The notes: generated by a model from the sequence alone, not told the origin. Positions 25,638 to 34,024 are shown, numbered from the stretch's first letter. The stretch: DNA of 64,000 nucleotides from Methanomassiliicoccus sp. (GCA_018262895.1 JADFDJ010000011.1:1-64000), one strand, 5' to 3'. A program made the numbers and translations.

Positions 25638-26033
25638 ATGGATGAGCTGGACCAGATAAGGGAGAGGAAGAGGCAGGAACTGATGAGGGATGCAGAGGCG
25701 GCTTTGGATTGGCCCTCGAAGCCTGTGGAAGTCAGCGATGCCTCCTTCAACGATTTCATAAAGAGATATAATGTGGTACTCGTGGACTGCTGGGCCCCCT
25801 GGTGCGGACCGTGCCGCATGGTGGCGCCGATAATCGATGCCCTGGCCCAGGAGATGAAAGGGAGGATGGCCTTCGGCAAGCTCAACACCGACATGAACCC
25901 ACGGACCTCCATGCGCTTCCAGATCGAGGCCATACCAACGATGCTGGTGTTCAAGGAGGGGGAGATGGTCGACAGGATTGTAGGGGCCAAGCCCAAGGAT
26001 GACCTCGCCAGACGCCTGAAGGCGTTCCTGTGA
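25638..26033 (+). CDS. trxA: Thioredoxin
   Basis: The 131-residue protein has the classical active site WCGPC (about residues 54-58), preceded by VVLVDCWAPWCGPCRMVAPIIDALAQE, the cis-Pro loop IEAIPTMLVF and the closing motif VDRIVGAKP. It has an extra N-terminal stretch of about 35 residues rich in Glu/Arg, as in many archaeal thioredoxins. It reduces disulfides in the cytoplasm and likely feeds MsrA/MsrB. A frame open from 25563 suggests an upstream start, but the ATG at 25638 has the TATA box at the right distance. The reductase gene follows 70 bases downstream. Confidence 0.93.
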   Translation: MDELDQIRERKRQELMRDAEAALDWPSKPVEVSDASFNDFIKRYNVVLVDCWAPWCGPCRMVAPIIDALAQEMKGRMAFGKLNTDMNPRTSMRFQIEAIPTMLVFKEGEMVDRIVGAKPKDDLARRLKAFL

Positions 26034-26103
26034 GGAAACCTCTTCGATTTCTACATATCGGTCTGCGGAAGCACGAAGGTATTAGAACTTGTCCGGCCCT
26101 ATA

Positions 26104-27003
26104 ATGGTGGGGATGCGATTGGACGCTGATATCACCATTATCGGGCTCGGCCCAGCTGGCCTGCAGGCGGCCATCCACGCCGCGCGGAAGAAGGTCAAGG
26201 TCGTGGCGGTGGGCAAGAGCGAGAACTCCGCTCTGATGAGGGCCGAGGTCGAGAACTATCTGGGCTTGGAGTCGATTTCGGGAAAGGAAATAATTCGCGT
26301 GGGCAGGGAGCAGGCCAAAAGGTTCGGTGCCGAACTGCTGGATGAGGATGTCATCAAGCTCACCAAAGAGGGGGACGTCTTCGTGACCATAACGGACAGC
26401 GACCGTGAGATACGGTCCAAGGCGGTCATACTGGCCATGGGCATATCGCGGGCCAAGCTGAACATACCGGGAGAGAAGGAGCTGCTCGGCAAGGGCGTTA
26501 GCTACTGTGCCTCCTGCGATGCCGGCTTCTTCAAGGGGCGCCCGGTGGCGGTCATCGGTGAGGAGAGCGAGGCCGCGGAGTCCGCCATACTGTTGTCCGA
26601 GATAGCCTCCCAGGTATACTGGGTGTACCGGGAACTCAAGGCCTCCCAGCATATGCTGGACAAGGTGAGGAGGACCAAGGTGGAGATGATTCAGGGGAGA
26701 CCGGTGCGCATCATCGGAGACCCGACGGTGAGCGGCCTGGAGTTGGAGGGCGGACGGACCTTGGAGGTCAACGGCGTGTTCATAGCTCTCGGCGCCAAGG
26801 GATCGATCGAGCTGGCCCTGGACCTCGGCATCATGCCCGACCCCAGCGGGATGATCGCCGTGGATGCCGACTGCCGCACGGAGATGGAGATGGTCTACGC
26901 CTGCGGCGACGTTACCGGCAATCCCTGGCAGCTCGCCAGAGCGGTCGGCCAGGGGAGTGTTGCGGGAGAGAACGCCGCCAAGGCCGTCCTCCAGGGGAAG
27001 TGA
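26104..27003 (+). CDS. trxB: Thioredoxin-disulfide reductase (FAD/NAD(P)-binding)
   Basis: The 299-residue flavoprotein has the FAD loop IIGLGPAGLQAAIHAARK at the N-terminus, the redox pair CASC in GVSYCASCDAGFF, the NAD(P) loop PVAVIGEESEAAESA, and the flavin-closing motif VYACGDVTGNPWQLARAVGQG. The motif is CxxC with Ala-Ser rather than the usual CATC. The NAD(P) loop lacks the typical GGGxSA form, reading GEESEA, so cofactor preference is open (F420 or NADH forms are known in methanogens). The start is likely the ATG at 26104; an ATG at 26113 is possible. It follows trxA, and the next gene begins 4 bases after its stop. Confidence 0.87.
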   Translation: MVGMRLDADITIIGLGPAGLQAAIHAARKKVKVVAVGKSENSALMRAEVENYLGLESISGKEIIRVGREQAKRFGAELLDEDVIKLTKEGDVFVTITDSDREIRSKAVILAMGISRAKLNIPGEKELLGKGVSYCASCDAGFFKGRPVAVIGEESEAAESAILLSEIASQVYWVYRELKASQHMLDKVRRTKVEMIQGRPVRIIGDPTVSGLELEGGRTLEVNGVFIALGAKGSIELALDLGIMPDPSGMIAVDADCRTEMEMVYACGDVTGNPWQLARAVGQGSVAGENAAKAVLQGK

Positions 27004-27007
27004 AATC

Positions 27008-27529
27008 GTGTCCCTGGAGAACGAGCTGGTGGCCGGCATCCTGCGTGAGGAGGGGGGCTTCCGCGAGGCTCTGCGGAAGGTCCTGGAGGAGGACCTTAAG
27101 ATGAGCATCCACGAGTTCTGCTCCCAGACCGGCCTGTCGCCTTCCACCATCTACAAGATCATGCAGGACCAGAGGGAGCCGAACCTGCGGACGGTGAGGG
27201 ACATAATACGTGCCGTCCGAAGGATGGAGACCAAGCCTCACGGCAACTTCATCGCCGTGATCGCCGCCCGCCCGGTCCTCAGCAGGATCGAGGAGCGGAC
27301 CGTAAGGCTAAACAACCGCGACATCCGCGTGAAGGAGTATCCTGCCAACAGCATGGAGGATGCCATCGTGGCGGCGGTCATGGCCGAGAAGGATGGCGCG
27401 CTGGCCATCGTCTGCGCGCCCATCGTGGCGCCGACGATCCAGAAGATATTGACCATCCCGGTATCTATCGTTATACCGAGGGACAGCATCCTCCGAGCGA
27501 TAGAGGTGGCCGCTCAGAAGACCCTTTAG
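27008..27529 (+). CDS. HTH regulator with C-terminal sensor-like domain
   Basis: The 173-residue product starts at a GTG with GGGGAAG upstream. The N-terminal half has an XRE-like helix-turn-helix (KMSIHEFCSQTGLSPSTIYKIMQDQREPNLRTVRDII). The C-terminal half (about 75-173) looks like a small alpha/beta domain with AIVCAPIVAPTIQKILTIPVSIVIPRDSILRAIEVA, reminiscent of PrpR-type N-terminal sensor domains. Position directly after trxB with coupling suggests control of, or response to, redox status; that is inference. It ends in TAG and overlaps the convergent ABC gene by 4 bases. Confidence 0.72.
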   Translation: MSLENELVAGILREEGGFREALRKVLEEDLKMSIHEFCSQTGLSPSTIYKIMQDQREPNLRTVRDIIRAVRRMETKPHGNFIAVIAARPVLSRIEERTVRLNNRDIRVKEYPANSMEDAIVAAVMAEKDGALAIVCAPIVAPTIQKILTIPVSIVIPRDSILRAIEVAAQKTL

Positions 27530-28296
27530 GTGCCCTGCCTCTGCTGTTCCAGCTCGTCTAGGATCTTCTTGCGGAGGTTGATGAAGTCCGGATGGCCACG
27601 GTCGCGCGGGCGGGGTAGCGTAACTGTGTAGATCTCCTTGATCTTGCCTGGTCGGCCTGTCATGACCACGATCCTATCGGCAAGGAAAACCGCCTCATCT
27701 ACAGAATGGGTGACAAATATCACCGTTTTCTTGGTCTCCTGCCAGATGCGCAAGAGCTCCTTCTGCATAAGATTCCTTGTCTGAGCGTCCAGAGCCCCGA
27801 ATGGTTCGTCCATTAATAGGATCTCGGGATTGGATGCGAGAGCCCTGGCAATCCCTACCCGCTGCTTCATACCTCCAGAGAGCTGATTTGGATGAGATCT
27901 TTCGAAACCGGAGAGACCAACGAGGTCAATGAATCTTTTTGAAATCTCATTCTTTTTGGTCTCATCGACCCCTTGTACCTCTAGTCCAAACTCCACGTTC
28001 TTTTTTACAGAACGCCAGGGGAACAGACCGAACTCTTGGAACACCATGCCTCGATCGGATCCTGGTCCAGTTATGGGTTTACCTTTGAGTGTGAGTTCAC
28101 CAGAGGTAGCGGATTGCAAGCCTGCGATGATCCTAAGCACCGTGGTCTTCCCGCATCCGGAAGGCCCCAGAAGACAGATGAACTCCCCATCCTTGACATC
28201 AAGCGCGAAACCCGAGACTGCTATCATCTCAGTATCGTCCTTGGGAAAGGCCTTGACCAGGTTCTTTATCGAAAGGATTATTCCATTCCCATCCAT
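27526..28296 (-). CDS. NitT/TauT-type ABC importer ATPase
   Basis: The 256-residue ATPase has Walker A GPSGCGKTT, Q-loop FQEFGLFPW, signature LSGGMKQRVGIARAL, Walker B ILLMDEPFGALD and the H-loop VTHSVDEA. The overall pattern matches TauB/SsuB/NrtD, which import nitrate, sulfonates, taurine, thiamine precursors or related compounds. The gene overlaps the permease gene by 19 bases. Ligand identity cannot be read from the ATPase alone. Confidence 0.92.
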   Translation of the reverse strand: MDGNGIILSIKNLVKAFPKDDTEMIAVSGFALDVKDGEFICLLGPSGCGKTTVLRIIAGLQSATSGELTLKGKPITGPGSDRGMVFQEFGLFPWRSVKKNVEFGLEVQGVDETKKNEISKRFIDLVGLSGFERSHPNQLSGGMKQRVGIARALASNPEILLMDEPFGALDAQTRNLMQKELLRIWQETKKTVIFVTHSVDEAVFLADRIVVMTGRPGKIKEIYTVTLPRPRDRGHPDFINLRKKILDELEQQRQGT

Positions 28297-29102
28297 TTTT
28301 TCACCCGCCTTTCGATCAGGGAGCCGATCAATAAAGTAAGGATACCGAGCACAGCTACCGTGACCATTCCTGCGAACATGATATCATACCGCCCTACCGT
28401 CTGACCACCTACGATTATGGCGCCCACGCCTCCTCCTTGAGAGGCCAGCATTTCAGCGGCAACAATACACATCCAACCAACCCCTAGGCCGATTTTTACA
28501 CCTGCCATCATGTAGGGGATGGATGAAGGAAACATTACCTTGCTGAACACCTGCCATCGGTTAGCACCCTGGGTCTTTGCGGCGTCGATTATCAGAGGAT
28601 CAACGCTTCGTACACCAAAGATGACGTTGGATAAGACGGGGAAGAACACACCTATGAAGATGGTTAGTATTGGGCCCCAGAAAAAACTTGCCGCCAGCAA
28701 GAGGAATGGAACCCATGCGATAGGCGGTATGGGGCGGAGAAGTTCAATAACAGGAAAGGCTAATGCGTTTGCATACCTCGAGTATCCAAGCAAGAGGCCC
28801 AAAGGTGCTGCTAGACCGAGTGCCAACAAGAATCCTAATAAGAACCTTACGAGGCTTGCATATACGTTCGCCAACAAGGAGAGCCTCGTTGCTGGGTCCT
28901 GGGTCCATGCCTGGACAAGCGCATCCCACACTTCAAGGGGCGTTGGAAGGTAATAAAAATTTTGCCCCTGGAAATAGAGTGCTAAAATCCACCAGAAAGC
29001 GATGAAAATCGGGAGGGAAACGATCATTAAACTTGTTCTTATCAGGTTATCCTTGGTCAAATACCTTTTATGAATGACCCTCATGTCTAACAAAGATGAC
29101 AT
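28278..29102 (-). CDS. NitT/TauT-type ABC importer permease
   Basis: The 274-residue protein has six membrane helices and the EAA loop region DAAKTQGANRWQVFSKVMFPSSIPYMMAGVKIGLG near residues 170-205, which contacts the ATPase. This is the SsuC/TauC/NrtB family. The start at 29102 begins MSSLLDM; a second ATG six codons on is possible. It is 50 bases downstream of the binding-protein gene in the same operon. Confidence 0.9.
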   Translation of the reverse strand: MSSLLDMRVIHKRYLTKDNLIRTSLMIVSLPIFIAFWWILALYFQGQNFYYLPTPLEVWDALVQAWTQDPATRLSLLANVYASLVRFLLGFLLALGLAAPLGLLLGYSRYANALAFPVIELLRPIPPIAWVPFLLLAASFFWGPILTIFIGVFFPVLSNVIFGVRSVDPLIIDAAKTQGANRWQVFSKVMFPSSIPYMMAGVKIGLGVGWMCIVAAEMLASQGGGVGAIIVGGQTVGRYDIMFAGMVTVAVLGILTLLIGSLIERRVKKWMGME

Positions 29103-29152
29103 CGTTTCTTCTCCGTCAGATGGATAATAATAAAAAAAGGTTTGGAAGTGGT

Positions 29153-30274
29153 TTAGGCTTTCACCACTTCATATCCATAGCGATCCGCGATCTCGAGAAG
29201 AAGCAGATACTGGATGGATGATATGCCCGGCTCTCCTATCGTCAGGCCATCCAAGTCATCTATGCTCTCGACATCGTTATTGACGATGAGGGCCGAACCC
29301 TCAGTGTTCGCCAGAGCAACTATGGACACATCGAGCTTCTGGTTAGCTACGTTCAGAATGGTCGGGGGAGCACCAAGATAACCGACATCCATGTCATTAC
29401 CCGCGAAGCCGGTCATGACCGCACCACCGTTAGCATAACCGCTGCCAGGCATTGCGGAGGGAGCCACGGCGTTGATGCCGTAGGCGGCGAAGACACTGCG
29501 GTCGCCGAGGCCGAGGAGGCTGCCCACCTCTGCGCTCATCGCCACCACCCTGGAGAACTGGTGCAGATCACCGTTAAGGTAGCCGATCCTGACATTTGTC
29601 AGAGTTGCATCCTCAGACACTGGTGTCACCGAGATTGCCTCTGCCAGGAGCGAAGTGTCGACCAGTCCATTCACGAAGGCGTCGACATCAGGGACATCAG
29701 TGGCCTTGATGAGACCAGAGGACACATAGGCATTGGTAAAGTTCTTGAAGTAATTTGTATGCGCTTCCGTCAGGTTATACTGGATTGTCATGTGCTCGAG
29801 GGCGGAGGCCACAACAGTGGTGTTGCGGTTACTGAATGACGCCCCTAGGTTGAGCAACAAGGTATAGTTGGCCTGACCTTCTGTCGTGTTCTTGTTCGCA
29901 ACCGTCTCCACTATCCAGTTGTTGGCTTCTATATGGGCCTTAAGGACCGCCAAGGCAGCGTTCCTGTTGGAATTTATAAACGTCTGATCCATAGCAACGA
30001 CACAGCATGGATGATCTGGCCAAATATCTCCAGACCAAAGTAGGGCGTGGCCAGTTCCATTGGTTATAGAGTCAGAACAGTATGGTTCCCAGCTTACTCC
30101 ACCATCGATTTGGCCAGATTGTATGTATGCTTGCTGATTCACAGGTGCCACATCGAGATACTTAATCGTCTTGGTGGTGGTAGCGGGATTCAAAACTCCC
30201 GAAAGTGCTACACCAGCGACGACAATTATCGCAGCGATGGCGACCACGGCGGCTATGAGATAACTTTTCTTCAA
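29153..30274 (-). CDS. NitT/TauT-type binding protein with apparently permuted lobes
   Basis: The 373-residue product has a basic N-terminus and a membrane segment (about 5-29), as for a tethered archaeal binding protein. Normal SsuA/TauA-like proteins begin with the N-lobe (strand like RIGYLNGD, then DVGYLGAPP and a final helix) and continue with the C-lobe (VAP...SGQIDGGVSWEPY). Here the C-lobe motifs come first: YLDVAP 39-44, SGQIDGGVSWEPY 53-65, HPCCVV 88-93. The N-lobe motifs come last: RIGYLNGD 229-236, DVGYLGAPP 296-304, GISSIQYLLLLEIADRYGY near the C-terminus. The last strand EVVKA would lead directly into TIKYLDVAP in the normal order, so the chain looks circularly permuted. Each lobe is present once. 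The reading frame is intact. It heads the importer operon. Confidence 0.82.
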   Translation of the reverse strand: MKKSYLIAAVVAIAAIIVVAGVALSGVLNPATTTKTIKYLDVAPVNQQAYIQSGQIDGGVSWEPYCSDSITNGTGHALLWSGDIWPDHPCCVVAMDQTFINSNRNAALAVLKAHIEANNWIVETVANKNTTEGQANYTLLLNLGASFSNRNTTVVASALEHMTIQYNLTEAHTNYFKNFTNAYVSSGLIKATDVPDVDAFVNGLVDTSLLAEAISVTPVSEDATLTNVRIGYLNGDLHQFSRVVAMSAEVGSLLGLGDRSVFAAYGINAVAPSAMPGSGYANGGAVMTGFAGNDMDVGYLGAPPTILNVANQKLDVSIVALANTEGSALIVNNDVESIDDLDGLTIGEPGISSIQYLLLLEIADRYGYEVVKA

Positions 30275-30289
30275 TTGAACACCTAGGTC

Positions 30290-30592
30290 GTCAACCGAAG
30301 TTTTGTTATAAATGATTTATGTATAGTTAGGAAATAATTAACCCAAAAATACAATAGTATCTGACTTTTCTACAATTGTATCTCCATCTGGCTGCGTTTT
30401 ATTCTTATCTCAATTGATAATATGTTATCTAGAAAATAAAATAGTAAGTTCTCAAATAAAATCTTAAACACAGCGAAATATTAAATCAATATGAGAAATT
30501 ATTTGGAATAAAACGCTAGCTTCTTTGTTTTTTGGACTATTGCTGTAACAAAAAAAGCTATTACTTTAACTTATTATTACTGGCCGATACTA
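30290..30592. promoter_or_regulatory. AT-rich divergent control region
   Basis: This 303-base gap separates the leftward importer operon from the rightward wHTH gene at 30593. It is strikingly AT-rich against GC-rich surroundings. A TATA-like TTATAAATGATT lies about 30 bases before the importer start, and ACTTTAACTTATTATTAC lies before the wHTH start. Short repeats such as TACAATTGTA and ATATTAAATCAATAT occur. No gene is seen. Confidence 0.5.
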
Positions 30593-31054
30593 ATGTTCGA
30601 GCTTAACGTTGAAAGCAATACTCCCCTAACTCCCCTTACGGATGTTGACGAGATCGCCCTGCAGTTCCTCACACACATAGGTTACATACCCAAGGGCTAT
30701 AACCCCAAGACCAGCGTGGTCGATACCCAGGACAGCGTCCCCTACCGCCTGTTCATGGACTGCTTCGTGCGAAACATGAAGAGACCGTGGCTGGTGGAGG
30801 AGCTGGCCGCGCAATTGAGGACCACCAAGCCCACCATCTACCGTCACCTCAACAAGCTCAAGGCCGTGGACATACTGGAGGAGGTGGAGACGGAGCGTGA
30901 CGGGTCCTTGAAGAAGGGCTACCGCATCCGCTACGGCGACCTGCGCAAGGCGTGGAGCTTCACCGAGGCCAACGTGGAGATGGCCATGCAGAACTACCGG
31001 CAAACGGTGGACCACCTACAGAAGCTCATCGAGGAGGAGAACAAATGGCAGTGA
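30593..31054 (+). CDS. wHTH regulator, ArsR/HTH_20-like
   Basis: The 153-residue protein has a winged helix in its middle: PWLVEELAAQLRTTKPTIYRHLNKLKAVDILEEVETERDGSLKKGYRIRYGDL. The N-terminal extension (about 1-60) and a C-terminal helix (about 125-153) are likely for dimerisation. It is divergent from the NitT/TauT importer and could regulate it, or the small gene and Elp3 that follow. The message appears leaderless: the ATG lies about 25 bases after an AT-rich TATA-like element without a ribosome site. Confidence 0.78.
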   Translation: MFELNVESNTPLTPLTDVDEIALQFLTHIGYIPKGYNPKTSVVDTQDSVPYRLFMDCFVRNMKRPWLVEELAAQLRTTKPTIYRHLNKLKAVDILEEVETERDGSLKKGYRIRYGDLRKAWSFTEANVEMAMQNYRQTVDHLQKLIEEENKWQ

Positions 31055-31329
31055 AGGATATCGAGCAGATGATCACCATAGGTTCCAAGTACAAGATAAT
31101 AAGCACTGGCGCCAAGGACGAGCCGCTGATTTCGGCGGGGGAGTTCCGAGGCTATGCCGCCTTCGCCAACGAGACCGCGCTGGTCCTGAGGCTGGACGCG
31201 TCCGATGGACAGGAGGAGGGGCGCATCCGCTTCCTTCCCTACCACGCGGTCCTGTGCATCGACGTCCTGGAGCTGGCCTCCAAGGAAGTGAAGGAGAAGA
31301 AGGAAGACAACCAGGTCTACTATCGATGA
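31045..31329 (+). CDS. Small protein of unknown function between regulator and elp3
   Basis: The 94-residue product starts at an ATG inside the end of the wHTH gene with GAGGAGGAG upstream, an overlap of 10 bases, so it is translationally coupled. It has a compact alpha/beta composition: KYKIISTGAKDEPLISAGEFRGYAAFANETALVLRLD and a charged C-terminal end. The middle recalls a small beta-barrel (Sm- or PRC-like) domain. No recognised family. Placed between a regulator and elp3, it may be a conserved member of that operon. Confidence 0.6.
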   Translation: MAVKDIEQMITIGSKYKIISTGAKDEPLISAGEFRGYAAFANETALVLRLDASDGQEEGRIRFLPYHAVLCIDVLELASKEVKEKKEDNQVYYR

Positions 31330-31344
31330 TCACAGGGTGCTTCG

Positions 31345-32880
31345 TTGGGCTTTCATGAGGACCTCGTCCGGATGATCCTGGACGGGGAGATCGAGGACAA
31401 GGAGAGGCTGCAGCAGGCCAAGATCTCCCTGTGCAGGAAGTACGGTCTCCCGGGCGTGCCCCGTAACTCCGAGATACTGGCATCGGTCAGCGAGAAGGAC
31501 CGGCCTAAGGTTCAGGAGCTGCTTCGCCGCAAGCCCGTGCGCACGCTGTCGGGGGTGGCGGTGGTGGCGGTGATGACCTCCCCCGCCCCCTGCCCCCATG
31601 GCAAGTGCATCTACTGCCCCGGCGGGGTGGAGAGCGGGTCCCCGCAATCGTACACCGGCAAGGAGCCAGCGGCCCGCAGGGGGGCGTCCTTCAACTTCGA
31701 CCCATATGAGCAGGTACGGGGGCGCATCGAGCAGCTGGAGGCCATCGGTCACGGTACCGACAAGATCGACCTGATAATCATGGGCGGCACCTTCACCTCC
31801 CGCCCCCAGGACTACCAGGAGGAGTTCGTGAAACGCTGCTTTGACGCCATGAACCGCTCAGCGTCTGCGAACCTGGAGGAGGCGCAGCGCCTCAACGAGG
31901 AAGCGCCGCACCGCTGCATCGGCATGACCATCGAGACCAGACCGGACGCTCTCACGGAGCAGCAGGTGGAGATGTCCATGTCCATGGGCATGACCCGAGT
32001 GGAGATGGGCGTCCAGATACTGGACGATGACGTATTGAAGGCGGTCAACCGCGGACACGGCCTGCAGGCCGTGATCGACGGGACCCGCACGGCGAAGCGC
32101 TGCGGGCTCAAGGTGTGCTATCACTTAATGCCCGGCCTGCCCGGCTCGTCCCCCGAGAAGGACCTGGCCAGCTTTCGTCGGGCGTTCGAGGACCCGGACT
32201 TCCGTCCGGACATGCTGAAGCTGTACCCCACCCTTGTGGTCAAGGGGACCAAGCTTTTCGATATGTGGTCCAGCGGCGAGTACCGTCCGTACACCACAGA
32301 GGAGGCGGTGGAGGTCATGGCGGAGATGAAACGGCACGTGCCGCCGTGGGTGAGGATCCAGCGCATCCAGAGGGACATACCGGTGCCGCTGATCGAGGCG
32401 GGAGTGGACAAGGGGCACCTGCGGGAGCTGATAAGGGAGCGCATGAGGTCCCAGGGCCACAGGTGCCAGTGCATCCGCTGCCGGGAGGTCGGCCTCATGG
32501 GCGTTCGGAACTACGGTCCCGAGGACATATCGATCAACGAGATCCGCTACGAAGCCTCTGGCGGCCAGGAGCACTTCATCTCCCTGGACATCAAGGACCG
32601 GGACGCTCTCATCGGCTATGTGCGCCTGCGTACGGGGGACGGCCCCCTGGCCAGCATAAGGGAGCTGAAGGTGTTCGGACGCATGGCGCCCATAAGCCAG
32701 CAGGGCGAGGGATGGCAGCACCACGGCCACGGTAAGCGGCTCGTGGCCCTGGCCGAGGAGAGGGCGCGGGAGGAGGGATGCATGTCGATCAGGGTCACGA
32801 GCGGGGTAGGCGTCCGCAACTACTACCGGTCCATAGGCTACCTCGGGTGCGGAGCGTACATGGAAAAGCGATTGTTCTGA
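31345..32880 (+). CDS. elp3: Elp3: tRNA uridine-34 radical-SAM/GNAT enzyme
   Basis: The 511-residue protein has an N-terminal Elp3 region, a radical-SAM domain with the characteristic CPHGKCIYCPGG (CxxxxCxxC form, near residues 77-88), and a C-terminal GNAT acetyltransferase domain (about 385-511: FGRMAPISQQGEGWQHHGHGKRLVALAEERAREEG as the acetyl-CoA loop). Elp3 makes the cm5U-type side chain on U34 of tRNAs. Start is probably TTG at 31345 with AGGGTG upstream; an ATG at 31372 would trim nine residues. It is preceded by the small gene with 15 bases gap. The domain order and length are normal. Confidence 0.94.
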   Translation: MGFHEDLVRMILDGEIEDKERLQQAKISLCRKYGLPGVPRNSEILASVSEKDRPKVQELLRRKPVRTLSGVAVVAVMTSPAPCPHGKCIYCPGGVESGSPQSYTGKEPAARRGASFNFDPYEQVRGRIEQLEAIGHGTDKIDLIIMGGTFTSRPQDYQEEFVKRCFDAMNRSASANLEEAQRLNEEAPHRCIGMTIETRPDALTEQQVEMSMSMGMTRVEMGVQILDDDVLKAVNRGHGLQAVIDGTRTAKRCGLKVCYHLMPGLPGSSPEKDLASFRRAFEDPDFRPDMLKLYPTLVVKGTKLFDMWSSGEYRPYTTEEAVEVMAEMKRHVPPWVRIQRIQRDIPVPLIEAGVDKGHLRELIRERMRSQGHRCQCIRCREVGLMGVRNYGPEDISINEIRYEASGGQEHFISLDIKDRDALIGYVRLRTGDGPLASIRELKVFGRMAPISQQGEGWQHHGHGKRLVALAEERAREEGCMSIRVTSGVGVRNYYRSIGYLGCGAYMEKRLF

Positions 32881-32918
32881 GGGTAAAGATGAATAGGTGA
32901 AGACCCCGTACCCCCTCA

Positions 32919-33353
32919 ATGTATACGGGCTCCAGGGGAAGGATTGTAAGGTCTGTAGAGGAATGGAGGGAGAGCCTGACCGCAGATCAGTTTCGTATAC
33001 TGCGGCAGAACGGTACCGAGAGACCTTTTGTGAACCAGTATTGGAACAACCACGACATCGGGACCTACGTATGCGCTGGATGCGGAAACGAACTGTTCCT
33101 GTCCGAGAACCAGTTCGACTCCGGCACGGGTTGGCCCAGCTTCTCCTCTCCCTGCGGAGGGGGGTCGGTGGAGACCAGCCTGGAGGTGCGGTTCGGAAAG
33201 AGGCGCATCGCCGTGTCCTGCGCTTGCTGCGGGGGGCATCTCGGCCACGTGTGCGATGACAGCTCTCAGATGACCGGGTTGAGGTACTGCATCAACTCCG
33301 GCGCCATGTTATTCTTCCCAAGCAGGAAGATGAAGAAACAAAAGAGAAAGTAA
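32919..33353 (+). CDS. msrB: Peptide methionine-R-sulfoxide reductase
   Basis: The 144-residue protein has the MsrB pattern: two zinc CxxC pairs (C52/C55 and C101/C104), the catalytic site RYCINSGAM with C124, and SGTGWPSFSSP near 68-77. It reduces methionine-R-sulfoxide. HVCDD replaces the common HVFDD, adding a cysteine at 112. The C-terminus is basic. It follows elp3 by 38 bases and is probably a member of the same or a nearby transcription unit. MsrA is in a different place (15.5 kb). Confidence 0.95.
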   Translation: MYTGSRGRIVRSVEEWRESLTADQFRILRQNGTERPFVNQYWNNHDIGTYVCAGCGNELFLSENQFDSGTGWPSFSSPCGGGSVETSLEVRFGKRRIAVSCACCGGHLGHVCDDSSQMTGLRYCINSGAMLFFPSRKMKKQKRK

Positions 33354-33396
33354 GGGGTTCGGAAGGGGCCCTCAGGTCCCCTACGGGCGTTCTCTC

Positions 33397-33642
33397 TCAG
33401 GCGTTGGAGACGGACATGACCACGACGTCCCGTACCGCCCTCATCTCGCTGAACGGGAGGACCAAGCGTCCCTGGGGATCGGTCTTGTAGAGCCTGGTCT
33501 CCACCTCCTCAGCAGGTACTACCAGTACGTTCTGGATATCCCCGGACGAGGTGTTCACCAAAAAGTTCTCGATCATGCCGAGGATCTGCCCATCGTTGGT
33601 CATTACGGTCTTTCCCTTGAGCTCAGTAATGAATTTTCGCAT
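33397..33642 (-). CDS. PRC-barrel domain protein (second copy)
   Basis: The 81-residue product is a PRC-barrel: FITELKGKTVMTNDGQILGMIENFLVNTSSGDIQNVLVVP with a C-terminal VLPFSEMRAVRDVVVMS. It is divergent enough from the copy at 25199-25462 not to be a recent duplicate. It is convergent with msrB, gap 43 bases with a weak GC-rich hairpin. Function unknown. Confidence 0.83.
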   Translation of the reverse strand: MRKFITELKGKTVMTNDGQILGMIENFLVNTSSGDIQNVLVVPAEEVETRLYKTDPQGRLVLPFSEMRAVRDVVVMSVSNA

Positions 33643-34024
33643 TCAACCATCCCATGTGAGCATTGGTACGACTGGTGTATGCAATAGGTTGTCAATATAA
33701 TAATCTATCGCGCTGTGGTCGAGCATTGGCCAGCATCCCCCGTGAAAGACAGAGATCATACGGCCCGTATCCTTCGATGGTTCCCCATGGGCGTACTCAC
33801 CCACCTGCGTGCGTACCTCCGTAGAGGATCGAACGGAGGCCATGAGGCCATGTTTTCCATGAACGGGAGGAGCTGGGTTTCGGGGCATCACTGATACTGG
33901 AATAGGAATTGGGAAACAAATGTATTAATCCAGAATCGTTAATCGACGCTAAAGGGATGGTGAGAAGCTGTTAGGCCGTGAGAAATGGTCGGCCCAGGAG
34001 AACGGAAGCGCCTTCGTCAACATA
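33643..34024. other. Intergenic region before the RimK-like pair, no gene supported
   Basis: This 382-base stretch lies between the starts of the PRC-barrel gene (leftward) and the RimK-like pair (rightward). A leftward frame of 82 codons (33643-33891) has no features and covers the PRC promoter. The last 70 bases are an open extension in the frame of the next gene, without a standard start codon. Confidence 0.4.

Noticed and set aside
25951-27150. 399-codon leftward frame
   Set aside because: It lies opposite the thioredoxin reductase gene and the next gene and has a His/Leu/Gly-rich shadow composition.
33643-33891. 82-codon leftward frame before the PRC-barrel gene
   Set aside because: No domain, unusual composition, and it would cover the promoter of the PRC-barrel gene.
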